The translations under genes were made by a program, and so were the position numbers. The notes beneath the pieces were generated by a model. The model searched no databases and was not told where the DNA came from. It saw only the letters and a list, made by a program, of their open reading frames with translations. Source: Bacteroidota bacterium (GTDB lineage Bacteria > Bacteroidota > Bacteroidia > UKL13-3). Taken from it: a stretch of 59,316 bases of DNA. Location: positions 1 through 59,316 of the forward strand of contig JAIYAT010000022.1 in the NCBI GenBank assembly GCA_027488905.1. Direction: 5' to 3'. Position 1 is the first letter of the stretch. The number at the start of each line of letters is the position of its first letter. This document shows, in pieces, positions 27,993 to 36,690 of this stretch.

Positions 27993-28166
27993 TTAAGCTA
28001 TCGCCCAACACTTCAGTTTTACCTGATTGCTCCTTTGATTAATGAAAACAAAAACATCACAGCTTAGTGGGTCTTTATGCAAGTGTTCTAGCAAAATACC
28101 ACACAGACTATCAAATTCCTTGCGCATAATGGCATGGCCTCTAAATAAATAATACCATTGATGAAT
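27993..28166 (-). pseudogene. IS66 family tnpB (Orf2) fragment
   Basis: The minus-strand frame gives IHQWYYLFRGHAIMRKEFD then SLCGILLEHLHKDPLSCDVF and VFINQRSNQVKLKCW. These match the IS66 TnpB core (RGxxDMRKSFDGLCG, DPLSGDVFxFxNRRRNxxKLL). The frame stops right after KLKCWAIA, before the usual C-terminal half, so the gene is truncated. The frame is open up to 28241, but the extra N-terminus does not look like TnpB. Confidence 0.75.
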
Positions 28167-28460
28167 GCTTAGACTTAAAACAATTTCATCAATTTTTGCA
28201 ATATGTTCATTAAGCAATTTTCTGGAATGGAAAAATAGCAAACATTGGGTAGATGAAGCCCTACAGTTCTATTCAGTTTACCTTTTGATGGCTTTAACAA
28301 GGTAAATCCATTTTCTTCTTTATGCCTACTAACTACTAAGCTTACAATAGGTTTGATTGGAAAAGTATAAATGTTTGCAATAGACCAGCTTTCTTATCCC
28401 GCTTTGCTGCCATTCATTAAAATGCACTAGCATTATTTCATTGAAATTCTTCATTCGCCA
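28167..28460 (-). pseudogene. IS66 family tnpA (Orf1) remnant, frame-disrupted
   Basis: Minus-strand frames upstream of the tnpB fragment give pieces typical of IS66 Orf1: EWQQSG and KLVYCKHLYFSNQT near 28380-28430 (N-terminal HTH), and TVGLHLPN near 28240-28260 (C-terminal part). Stops and frame changes separate them. It is a dead element; the tnpC transposase gene is not seen. Confidence 0.5.
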
Positions 28461-28569
28461 AAGATGAAACTAGCTATTTATATTTTTTGAATGTACTTTA
28501 GTGGGTGGTTACTTTAAAATGAAATACGATGGCGGAAAACAAAATTCCAAAATCTAATAGTAAAAAAAT

Positions 28570-29781
28570 ATGAAAATAGGAATATACATATCAGGCTTAG
28601 GGCAGTCTTTTGTTAATGAAACTGTAGAAAAATATTCAGAAAGATTGATGAATGAAATGAGCTTCCATACAAATGGAGTAAAATATGAAATCAAAACAGA
28701 GCAAATAAACTATTCAGTTGATAAATCAAGCACGGTCGTTAGCATTTGTAATATAAACGAACAAGGTAAAGTAGTTTATAAGATTTATGACTATAAATAT
28801 CACGAAATACTTACTGAGAAATTTAATACCTATTCTCTTATCCTAAAGAACCTATGGTTATTTCTTTTGGTTTTCAAAAAATTTCCGTTAATTATTAAAA
28901 GGCTTTTTAGTCCTGAAAGCTATAATCGCCCATTTCAGACCCTTTACGTTTTTCTCATTTTTTTCATTATCGCCTTTTCTATTCTAATAACACTTCCTGC
29001 TACATTTGATTTAATCTTAAACTCCAAAATTAGCGAAGCTCTCTGGACAATAAAAAATTCAATTTACCATAAGGATATTTCTTACATATCACAAGAGTAT
29101 TTTGAAACTGTATCTAAAGGAGTTTCACCGATAATAGTTTCAATAATAGCATTGCTTTTATTGCTTGTCCCTAATGCAAATATTTTAATTGCGAATTTGG
29201 CAACTGAATTTGTTTGTGCAAATGACTACATGGAGCATGGTGTTCAAAGACAGTTATTACAAGGGAATCTTGAGCTTTTAGTTGATTACATTACTGAAAC
29301 GGAAGTGGACTGTAAAATTCATTTTCATACATACAGTTTCGGAAGTATTTTGGCTATAGACTATATTTATCCCTATGGAAATAAGGTGTCAAAAAATGCT
29401 GAAGTATTTTGTGAAGCAATTATTACAATTGGCACTCCCTTTGAATTTGTTAAATCATATTACCCTCAATTTTATAAAAGTCGTAAACCAGAACTTGGAG
29501 ACAAGCTACATTGGTTAAATGTATATTCAATTGCAGACGCTCTTGCAACAAATTTTCGGAATGATTCAAAAATTGGTGAAGCCGAATTTGGTATTGAAAC
29601 GACTTCCATTAAGCCATTTAATATTAATTATGAAGTAGCTATAATAAATAAATTTGGTTTATGGGACTTCTTTATGTTACATAGTATGAGGGTTCATAGT
29701 ATGTATTGGGATTCTAAATCTGAGGGACAAAGTTGTTTAAGGCTAGTTTATGACGAAATGAACAGAAGAAATTTAATTTAA
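28570..29781 (+). CDS. Membrane-anchored alpha/beta hydrolase
   Basis: This protein has 403 residues. The N-terminus MKIGIYISGLGQSFVNETV is a Rossmann-like first strand with an oxyanion loop. Two transmembrane helices follow (about 120-145 and 186-210), then the nucleophile strand IHFHTYSFGS with Ser256 in TYSFG, IGTPFEF, and a late His in RVHSMYWD. The first Gly of GxSxG is replaced by Thr. The catalytic domain is split by the membrane insert, which is unusual. The gene has its own upstream region after the IS66 relic. It is the third alpha/beta hydrolase in this island, after 7681 and the end of the giant fusion. Attack on membrane lipids is a reasonable guess. Confidence 0.75.
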   Translation: MKIGIYISGLGQSFVNETVEKYSERLMNEMSFHTNGVKYEIKTEQINYSVDKSSTVVSICNINEQGKVVYKIYDYKYHEILTEKFNTYSLILKNLWLFLLVFKKFPLIIKRLFSPESYNRPFQTLYVFLIFFIIAFSILITLPATFDLILNSKISEALWTIKNSIYHKDISYISQEYFETVSKGVSPIIVSIIALLLLLVPNANILIANLATEFVCANDYMEHGVQRQLLQGNLELLVDYITETEVDCKIHFHTYSFGSILAIDYIYPYGNKVSKNAEVFCEAIITIGTPFEFVKSYYPQFYKSRKPELGDKLHWLNVYSIADALATNFRNDSKIGEAEFGIETTSIKPFNINYEVAIINKFGLWDFFMLHSMRVHSMYWDSKSEGQSCLRLVYDEMNRRNLI

Positions 29782-29937
29782 TAATTGTTTCAAAAGTAAA
29801 ATTGATGAAAAAAAAGTAAGCAGCTAGAAACAACTAAATGAAATTGGAGCTCAGTACATAAATTAATCTTAATGCTTTTAAATTTTTTTTCTAAGTTTGG
29901 TAGAAATAACAATTCTTAACCAAAACCAAATTTACCC

Positions 29938-29973
29938 AAAGGAGTAAAACCGAAAATCCTGTAAAGAGTAGGT
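29938..29973 (+). repeat. 36-nt leader element, copy 3
   Basis: It is identical to copy 1 at 5542-5577 except G to A at position 12. It ends 9 nt before the ATG at 29983, so it would lie in the 5' leader or over the ribosome entry region of that gene. Flanking sequence is not shared with copy 1, so selection or mobility acts on the element itself. Confidence 0.75.
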
Positions 29974-29982
29974 AAAAGAAAT

Positions 29983-30312
29983 ATGGCAGTAAAAAATGGA
30001 ATATTCAAATTGATTTTCATGGATGGTGTCTTAATAGGAAACTATTCAAATGAACATAATAACGGGGTTTTTTATCCTGAATGTGCCAGAAGAATAGGTA
30101 GTAAAATGATGGATGATGACTTTGTAGGTGAGTATGATGATGTATGGTTTGAGGAGGATCATACTCCTCATACAGCAAAATTAATAATCACCTTAAAGGA
30201 TAATATTTATACCTTAAACTGGGAAAATCCTAATAAACCTGCTTTTAAAGGGATAGCTCAAAGAGTAGACAATACGCTATATGGCACTTATGTAAGTATT
30301 GAAAACAAATAA
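29983..30312 (+). CDS. Small beta-rich protein, unknown
   Basis: This 109-residue soluble protein has repeated short strands (GIFKLIFMDGVLIGNYS, FVGEYDDVWF, AKLIITLKDNIYTLNWENP, GTYVSIENK), suggesting a small beta-barrel or lipocalin-like fold. I recall similar Bacteroidota hypotheticals with a GEYD...AKL...LxW pattern but no function. It begins 9 nt after the 36-nt element and probably depends on it. Confidence 0.65.
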   Translation: MAVKNGIFKLIFMDGVLIGNYSNEHNNGVFYPECARRIGSKMMDDDFVGEYDDVWFEEDHTPHTAKLIITLKDNIYTLNWENPNKPAFKGIAQRVDNTLYGTYVSIENK

Positions 30313-30473
30313 TAAATGTATATAAAGAAAGGCAAATTATTAATAATTTAGAACAAACATTATTTCATACTAATTTCATTTCATACATGTAACAAAAAAG
30401 TTGAATACACACAATTTTTTGTTTGTAATTATGTTCAATAAAATATTATAATTGTCTAAGATTTAATCATTAA

Positions 30474-30665
30474 ATGAAAGTTAAGAAAAGTTTAAAGGCT
30501 GCTCAATTTTTTAAAAATGAGTCTTTAAGTCGGCAATTCTTGCATGAACTTAGGAAAAAGGAAAGTGAGAGCGTATCTTCTAAGGATGGGGCATCAAAAG
30601 CTAAGGGGGATATTTCCTATGAAATCACGGTAGATAATGTTGTTTATAGAGTTAAAGAACTTTAG
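30474..30665 (+). CDS. 63-residue charged protein, pair with the next gene
   Basis: It is short and Lys/Ser-rich with no membrane segment (SLKAAQFFKNESLSRQFLHE ... ITVDNVVYRVKEL). It ends 9 nt before the next gene, in the same direction. It is accepted as a gene because of the spacing and the island-like composition, but it could be spurious. The function is unknown. Confidence 0.5.
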   Translation: MKVKKSLKAAQFFKNESLSRQFLHELRKKESESVSSKDGASKAKGDISYEITVDNVVYRVKEL

Positions 30666-30674
30666 GCTTAGGTT

Positions 30675-31445
30675 TTGAATTTTGCTTTTACTACCCTTCT
30701 TTTAGTTTTAATTAGTTTGCCAGGCTTCTCTTTTAGGCGTGGTTATTATTCGGGTAGGTTCATTTTAGATTTTAAACCTGAAAAGATATTTTATGAACTT
30801 CTGTTATCTTTCCTAATTTCATTGTTGTTTCATACCTTTTGGATTTATATAGTTCAACTTTTTCTTCCAGTTAATTTTGAAAATCTCGGCTTTTTACTAA
30901 TTGGTGGAGATGATTTTAATCGTTTAGACGGCATTTTTAATAATATTCACTTTTATGTCTACCATATCTTTTCTTATTTTCTTTCAATTTCAATAATACC
31001 CTATGCACTTGGTAGATTTGTAAAAAATAAAATTAGAGAGCACCAAATAGATATAAAATTTCCAATGTTAAGATATCCAAATGATTGGCATTATATACTT
31101 TCAAATGATTATGTAACTAATTCTACTGGTTATATTGATTCTGATGGAAATGCTGATTTTATTGTTTTGGATATATTGGTCAACAATGGAAAGGAATCAG
31201 TTATCTACTCTGGTATTTTAGAAGAGTATTATCTCTCAAGAACAGATAAAGAATTAGACAAATTAATTTTAGTTTACCCATCAAAGAAAACCTATTCTTC
31301 TGAAGGTGAATCAGAATTTAGAGATATCCCTGGTAATTTTTTGGTTGTGCCTTATAAGCATGTTTTGAATTTGAATATTAAATACTTGCAGTATGAGCAA
31401 GAATCCATGGATGATTCTAATTTATTGTATACTCCTAAAAATTAA
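30675..31445 (+). CDS. Membrane protein with N-terminal TM helices and soluble C-domain, unknown
   Basis: This protein has 256 residues. Hydrophobic helices lie at about 3-20, 40-66 and 93-115. LPGFSFRRGYYSGRF after the first helix and a soluble domain from about 120 onward (MLRYPNDWHYILSNDYVTNS, YSGILEEYYLSR) recall a widespread family of accessory membrane proteins found next to defence genes. I cannot name it safely. The start is TTG at 30675. The gene is the last in the island, ahead of the convergent backbone methyltransferase. Confidence 0.65.
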   Translation: MNFAFTTLLLVLISLPGFSFRRGYYSGRFILDFKPEKIFYELLLSFLISLLFHTFWIYIVQLFLPVNFENLGFLLIGGDDFNRLDGIFNNIHFYVYHIFSYFLSISIIPYALGRFVKNKIREHQIDIKFPMLRYPNDWHYILSNDYVTNSTGYIDSDGNADFIVLDILVNNGKESVIYSGILEEYYLSRTDKELDKLILVYPSKKTYSSEGESEFRDIPGNFLVVPYKHVLNLNIKYLQYEQESMDDSNLLYTPKN

Positions 31446-31500
31446 CAGCACTATTTTTTTAAACTAGTTAGGTGTTAAGCAAATGTTTTAGGTTCAACCC

Positions 31501-32295
31501 TTACCCCTTTTTTAACACGTAATAACAGGTGGTGGTAAAGAAATCTCTAAACCAAGGGATGGCAGATACCAAGGCAAATTGCACTCTTGGCTTCGCACCA
31601 AACTTGTATTTATAACTTGGGTTAACCAAATAAAACTCGCGTTTGGCTATTTTAAAACCAGCCTTTTTGGTAATGCGCTCAAACCTATTAATGCTAATCT
31701 GGGTTTCTTTTACCTCCAATACATCTACAATTCTTCCTTCTATTTCTCCAAACAGCTTCATGATGCCTCGGTACATAAAGGTAGGAAGTATATGAAAATA
31801 AGGAAGCTTGTCTAAAAACTTGCTGTCCAGGCTTTGTTGATGTCCTCCATAAGGCATAAACCAAGGTGGAAATGCAAAAAAGATAACCCCATCTGGCTTC
31901 AAAAAATGTATGATATGGGCCACAAATTTCTCTTGGTTGTGAATATGCTCTATGGTGTCTTTCAATAAAATCACATCGTACTTTTCTACCAAATCCTTGT
32001 CCGGATTGATATCATATACATTGCTGTTTAGAATGCTAACTTGCCCAGCGGCTATCTCCTCCTTCAAAAAGTCTTTGGCAATGGTGCTGGCCGATTCCAA
32101 AAGCTCAATGCCTGTTACCCTGCATCTTTTCTCTGAAAATGCTTTGCAAATACCACCGTAGCCACTGCCCACTTCTAAAAAGTTGATGTGCGCCCCAAGG
32201 GGTTTTACTTCCTCAATAAAAGGAATGATAAATTCATGGGTGGTATCATATTGTTGCTGGTAATACCTATTTACATTGCCTTGTAATTCTATCAT
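31501..32295 (-). CDS. Class I SAM-dependent methyltransferase
   Basis: This 264-residue enzyme has the SAM-binding motif I LEVGSGYGGICKAF, motif II acid in VTGIELLES, and KDTIEHIHNQEKFVAHII (motif IV region). LKPDGVIFFAFPPWF follows. The C-terminal half resembles enzymes acting on lipids or sugars, but the substrate is unknown. It is the first minus-strand backbone gene next to the island; the gap to the island gene is 55 nt with convergent stops. Confidence 0.88.
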   Translation of the reverse strand: MIELQGNVNRYYQQQYDTTHEFIIPFIEEVKPLGAHINFLEVGSGYGGICKAFSEKRCRVTGIELLESASTIAKDFLKEEIAAGQVSILNSNVYDINPDKDLVEKYDVILLKDTIEHIHNQEKFVAHIIHFLKPDGVIFFAFPPWFMPYGGHQQSLDSKFLDKLPYFHILPTFMYRGIMKLFGEIEGRIVDVLEVKETQISINRFERITKKAGFKIAKREFYLVNPSYKYKFGAKPRVQFALVSAIPWFRDFFTTTCYYVLKKG

Positions 32296-32326
32296 GGGTT
32301 AACTCGTATGGGACGAAAATAAGCTT

Positions 32327-33445
32327 TTAAAACCAAACACAAAGACTACTCATCAATAGAAATCCATTCTTGCTATTATTGCCCTCTTGGTTCAAATAAA
32401 CCTCCTTTGAAGAAAAAAAATGGCGACCTTCTACCCTAAAAATGGCATGATTGCCAATAAATCTGTCTATACCCAATGATTCACTAAAAGTGCTAAAGCC
32501 ATTATTGTTGGTGATGGGGATGACCACAATAGCATTGGGATCATCAAAATACTCAAACCTATAAGAAAAACTAAATTTTGGGTTCGGTTTGATCCTAGCG
32601 CAAACGTTAAATTGCCACCAAGCAAAATTATCACGCTTGCCAGTAATTGTATCAAGCTTATTTTGTAAACCACCGTAAACATCTGCGGTTGCCGAAAACC
32701 ATTTTACAGGTTGATAGATAAAGTAAAGATCTGTGAAAAAGCGGTTACCAAACAAAGGATTCTGCTTAGATTCTTCAGAGCCAATATAATTGTTCCAATT
32801 AATTAGTAATTTATCGGTAGGCTTATATTCAAGTTGCAACGCTCCAGACAAGGGATTGTTTACGTCTGTAATAATTTGCCAACCATTTAAAATATAGCCA
32901 TAAGCAGTTAGCTTTTTATTTATAGGTAGGGTTAATCTTGCGCCTGTAACATAGTAAGGTGCATTTTCTGCCGCAAAACTTCTGGTATACAATAAATGGT
33001 CCTTAGAAATAGCAGTTTCATTGGTAAAGGGAGAACCCAAAACACCTGCATCTATCCAAATACCTTTTTTCTCAGATAGCCTAACCCCCACATTTGCTTC
33101 AACAATATTTTTAAGTGTTCCTGCTTCTGTAGCATAATTAGAATTAATATAAGTGCCAACACCAGGCACAAAACGAGCTCTTACCATTTCCTCTTGGTAT
33201 CGAATATCAATATAGGCCAAATTGATGTTAATTTCATTGTGCCTTGGAGAAGAAACCGCATAAGCGCGCCACGAATCTTTAGGTTGGTTCAAATCAAAAC
33301 CATAGTAAGTATCTACGTAGCCGTTTATTTGAACCTTGCCTTCAACCACACTATCTTGTCTATCTGTCATGCCATAGTTTTGAACTTGGGCAATTACCCA
33401 GCAAGGAAGTAAGGCCACAAACAAGAATAGTACCCTGCTAAGCAT
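32327..33445 (-). CDS. OmpL-like beta-barrel porin
   Basis: It has a signal peptide MLSRVLFLFVALLPCWVIAQ, then INGYVDTYYGFDLNQPKDSW, which is typical of the putative beta-barrel porin-2 (OmpL-like) family. After this, alternating amphipathic strands run to the C-terminus, which ends in an aromatic residue (LCVWF). It is 372 residues, outer membrane. Its stop side faces the methyltransferase, and its start is 2 nt from the end of guaB in the same direction. Confidence 0.85.
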   Translation of the reverse strand: MLSRVLFLFVALLPCWVIAQVQNYGMTDRQDSVVEGKVQINGYVDTYYGFDLNQPKDSWRAYAVSSPRHNEININLAYIDIRYQEEMVRARFVPGVGTYINSNYATEAGTLKNIVEANVGVRLSEKKGIWIDAGVLGSPFTNETAISKDHLLYTRSFAAENAPYYVTGARLTLPINKKLTAYGYILNGWQIITDVNNPLSGALQLEYKPTDKLLINWNNYIGSEESKQNPLFGNRFFTDLYFIYQPVKWFSATADVYGGLQNKLDTITGKRDNFAWWQFNVCARIKPNPKFSFSYRFEYFDDPNAIVVIPITNNNGFSTFSESLGIDRFIGNHAIFRVEGRHFFSSKEVYLNQEGNNSKNGFLLMSSLCVWF

Positions 33446-33447
33446 CT

Positions 33448-34923
33448 CTAATTTCTACTATAATTTGGAGCTTCTTTGGTTATTTTTATATCGTGTGCAT
33501 GACTCTCTTTTGCACCTGCCGCAGTAATCTTGATAAACTTACCATTTTCCTGCAATTCTTCAACGGTTTTAGCACCGCAATAGCCCATTCCGGCTCTTAA
33601 CCCACCCACAAATTGGTAAACTACTTCCTTTAACAAGCCTTTAAACGGAACAATACCTACAATACCTTCAGGAACCAATTTAGCAATTTCATCTTCTGCA
33701 TCTTGGAAGTACCTGTCTTTGCTACCTTCTTTCATGGCTTCTATTGAACCCATGCCACGGTAGCTTTTAAACTTACGGCCTTCATATATCACGGTTTCAC
33801 CTGGACTTTCCTCTACGCCAGCAAAGATAGAACCGCTCATTACTGTGCTTGCTCCCGCAGCTAAGGCTTTAACCAAATCTCCACTATATCTAATTCCACC
33901 ATCCGCAATTACAGGAACGCCAGAGCCTTTAATGGCTTTTGCACTTTCATATACTGCGGTTAATTGCGGTACACCAATACCTGCAATGATACGCGTGGTG
34001 CAAATAGAACCTGGTCCAACACCCACTTTTACCGCATCTACACCTGCATTCACCAAGGCTATTGCTGCATCGCCAGTGGCAATGTTGCCAGCAATAATAT
34101 CAATATTGGTAAAGGCTTTTCTCAAACGACTTACCTCTCTTAAAACTCCCGCAGAATGTCCGTGGGCCGTATCAATAATAACTACATCTACACCTGCTTT
34201 CACCAAGGCTGCAATTCTATCTTCGGTTTCTGGCGTAACGCCCACTGCGGCACCTACAATTAATCTGCCATGCTTGTCTTTGCAAGCCATTGGATGGTCT
34301 TTTACCTTTAAAATATCTTTATAGGTAATTAAACCCATTAGCTTTCCGTCTTTGTTAATTACAGGTAGCTTTTCAATTTTATATTCTTGTAAAATACTTT
34401 CTGCTTGTGTTAAGTCTGTGCCTTCTGGGGCAGTAATCAGATTTTCTTTTGTCATTACATCAATAACAGACTTAGACATTTCCTTTTCAAATCGGAGGTC
34501 TCTGTTGGTTAAAATTCCAACCAGTTTGCCATTGTCATTCACAATGGGGATGCCACCAATTTTATTTTCTGTCATCATTTTATGGGCATCCTTTAAGGTA
34601 GCAGAGTCATTTAAGGTAAGCGGGTCTATGATCATCCCACTCTCGCTTCTTTTTACCTTGCGCACTTCTTCGGATTGGCGCTCGATGCTCATGTTTTTAT
34701 GCAAAATACCCACGCCTCCTTGTTGTGCTAAGGCAATGGCAAGTTTGTATTCTGTAACGGTATCCATAGCTGCAGAAAGCATAGGAATATTGATACGAAT
34801 ATTTCTAGAAAGTTGTGTGGCGGTTATTACTTCGCGTGGAAGTACTTCTGAGTAGGCAGGCAATAAAAGCACATCATCATAGGTGAGGCCTTCTCCGAAG
34901 AATTTTTGACTATCATTGAACAT
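33448..34923 (-). CDS. guaB: Inosine-5'-monophosphate dehydrogenase
   Basis: IMPDH oxidises IMP to XMP, the committed step to GMP. The 491 residues show [17 protein letters not shown], two CBS domains (about 95-205), the catalytic loop [11 protein letters not shown] with Cys308, the phosphate site [12 protein letters not shown], and YRGMGS in the flap region. The length is normal. It is expressed from a strong-looking promoter just upstream on the minus strand. Confidence 0.97.
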   Translation of the reverse strand: MFNDSQKFFGEGLTYDDVLLLPAYSEVLPREVITATQLSRNIRINIPMLSAAMDTVTEYKLAIALAQQGGVGILHKNMSIERQSEEVRKVKRSESGMIIDPLTLNDSATLKDAHKMMTENKIGGIPIVNDNGKLVGILTNRDLRFEKEMSKSVIDVMTKENLITAPEGTDLTQAESILQEYKIEKLPVINKDGKLMGLITYKDILKVKDHPMACKDKHGRLIVGAAVGVTPETEDRIAALVKAGVDVVIIDTAHGHSAGVLREVSRLRKAFTNIDIIAGNIATGDAAIALVNAGVDAVKVGVGPGSICTTRIIAGIGVPQLTAVYESAKAIKGSGVPVIADGGIRYSGDLVKALAAGASTVMSGSIFAGVEESPGETVIYEGRKFKSYRGMGSIEAMKEGSKDRYFQDAEDEIAKLVPEGIVGIVPFKGLLKEVVYQFVGGLRAGMGYCGAKTVEELQENGKFIKITAAGAKESHAHDIKITKEAPNYSRN

Positions 34924-34950
34924 GGCAAAAACGTATAGTTATTTGCGTGC

Positions 34951-34982
34951 CAAAAATAGGGTTATAAAACCATATTGCCAAA
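34951..34982 (-). promoter_or_regulatory. Bacteroidota-type promoter for guaB
   Basis: On the minus strand TTTG (34979-34982) and TATTTTTG (34951-34958) are 20 nt apart, matching TTTG/TAnnTTTG. Transcription would start about 20 nt before the guaB ATG. Confidence 0.65.
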
Positions 34983-34986
34983 TAGA

Positions 34987-35631
34987 TTACTTTTCCTTAA
35001 CCGCAAAAACGTATTCTGCAAAGCCAGCTAAATCCCAAAAAACGCCTCCTGGTACAAACCCATATTTAAGGGTTTCAGTAACTAAGGTAAGCGGTAATAG
35101 CAGAATATAGGGCCAATATCTTCTTGTTTTTCCGCGTAGTACTGTACAATTATTTTTTTCTAAAACCCCAGTAATTTCTGGAACCGAATAAATTCTTACA
35201 TGGGTTGGGTCATCATAAAAATTTAAAGTGCGCTTCATACTTGGCAATTTGGTGCTGCCTTGTCCAGGGTATTCAATATAAATGTTTCCGCCTACTTTTA
35301 ATTTTTTCAATAAGCCTTCAATTACTTTATCGCCATTGTGCAAATGCTCTATGATATGGCTCATGATAATCACATCAAAATAATTATCTGGAATGGTGCT
35401 AAAAATTAAGGCCGTTAAGTCCATTTCATAAAAACCACTCATGGCTTTAAAATCCGCCTCATCATTTTCGTAGTTTTTTGATATATCAATGCCATGGTAT
35501 TCACACAAAGGGTAAACCGACTTGGTTTTAGTAGCACTATGGCTACCCGCACCAACATCTAGCAGAGAAAATTTTTGCGTTTTTAAGGAATGGGGTAAGA
35601 ACCTAAATTTATGAGGAATGATTAATGCCAT
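34987..35631 (-). CDS. SAM-dependent methyltransferase
   Basis: This 214-residue protein has motif I as SLLDVGAGSHSATK, YHGIDISKNY for motif II, and DVIIMSHIIEHLHNGDKV followed by LKVGGNIYIEYPG. A hydrophobic stretch near the C-terminus (PYILLLPLTLV) suggests a membrane-associated substrate. It is not similar enough to the enzyme at 31501 to call a duplicate by eye. The substrate is unknown. Confidence 0.85.
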   Translation of the reverse strand: MALIIPHKFRFLPHSLKTQKFSLLDVGAGSHSATKTKSVYPLCEYHGIDISKNYENDEADFKAMSGFYEMDLTALIFSTIPDNYFDVIIMSHIIEHLHNGDKVIEGLLKKLKVGGNIYIEYPGQGSTKLPSMKRTLNFYDDPTHVRIYSVPEITGVLEKNNCTVLRGKTRRYWPYILLLPLTLVTETLKYGFVPGGVFWDLAGFAEYVFAVKEK

Positions 35632-35666
35632 GTTACGAAGGTAAGTATTGCCAAAAGTTTTAAAAA

Positions 35667-36686
35667 TTATTGCTCTATATCGTTGCTAGGCTTTGGGTCT
35701 AATCTTTCAGGTAGGTTGGTTTGAACCAAAAGTAGGGTATCAGCAACCACAGATTTTCCAAGTGGTGATTGCATAATTCTATCCTTAGGCAAATCAATAT
35801 AGTAAACTTTTCCAGGAGCTACATTTAGTGCTGGCTTTCTAAGCCATGGGTTCAACAATTTTAATAGCTTATAATTTACATAATTGCTTTTGGCCCAAAG
35901 TGCCAAGTTATTAATACCCAAATCTACTTTTACTTTTATAGTTTGTAAAGGTGCGTATTTATCTTCCTGAAGCAAGTAGAACCCATATTTATCTGGCTTT
36001 TCACAGATTTCTTTGATGGCCATTATTCTAAAAAGATACCTAGCAGTTTCGGTGTTAAGGTAAAGTTCATAATAACTTTTCATGCCTTGGTTTAGCAATT
36101 GTCTTTTTACCCCGTCAATTCCCATGTTGTAACTGGCAGCCACCAAGCTCCAATCACCTAATTGATTGTAAGCGTCTTTAAAGTATAAGCAGGCAGCAAC
36201 AGTAGCTTTTTCAATGTGGTAGCGTTCATCAATTTCTTCATTTACTTCAAGACCATAACGCCTTCCTGTTTTGTCTAAAAACTGCCAGAAACCTGCCGCG
36301 CCAGCCGGACTAACCACATGCTGCAAGCCACTTTCTGCTAAAGAAATGTATTTAAAATCATCCGGAATACCATTGGCTTTTAAGATTGGCTCAATTACTG
36401 GAAAGTATCTATTGGCGCGCTTTAGCATCAATATGGTTTGCGATTGCCAATACACATTGGTAAGTATTTCACGGTCGTAACGCTCAATTACATCATAATC
36501 TGTTAAAGGAACTTTCTGACCCGCAAAACTTAAAGACTTTGGCATGCTCAAGGCATAGATTCTATAATATTGTTTAAATTCGTCATTTGCCTTTATTTGG
36601 GCAGTATCACCACTACTCATTAATAAACTAATGGCAAGCGCAAATATTGAAATGCTAAGAAGGTATAATGCTGAGTTGTTTTTCAT
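35667..36686 (-). CDS. Membrane-bound lytic transglycosylase (MltD-like, no LysM)
   Basis: It cleaves the glycan strands of peptidoglycan. An N-terminal membrane or signal segment (LYLLSISIFALAISLLM) is followed by a soluble-lytic-transglycosylase-like domain with catalytic Glu118 in SLAESGL, then SPAGAAGFWQF and AASYNMG. LysM repeats found in MltD are absent; a C-terminal extension of about 100 residues (LNPWLRKPALNVAPGKVYYI) replaces them. It is transcribed with the adjacent GH3 gene, whose stop is 4 nt upstream of this start. Confidence 0.88.
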   Translation of the reverse strand: MKNNSALYLLSISIFALAISLLMSSGDTAQIKANDEFKQYYRIYALSMPKSLSFAGQKVPLTDYDVIERYDREILTNVYWQSQTILMLKRANRYFPVIEPILKANGIPDDFKYISLAESGLQHVVSPAGAAGFWQFLDKTGRRYGLEVNEEIDERYHIEKATVAACLYFKDAYNQLGDWSLVAASYNMGIDGVKRQLLNQGMKSYYELYLNTETARYLFRIMAIKEICEKPDKYGFYLLQEDKYAPLQTIKVKVDLGINNLALWAKSNYVNYKLLKLLNPWLRKPALNVAPGKVYYIDLPKDRIMQSPLGKSVVADTLLLVQTNLPERLDPKPSNDIEQ

Positions 36687-36690
36687 TGGT

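Noticed and set aside
33845-34855. Plus-strand ORFs across guaB
   Set aside because: They are antisense shadows of a well-conserved gene with full motif support.
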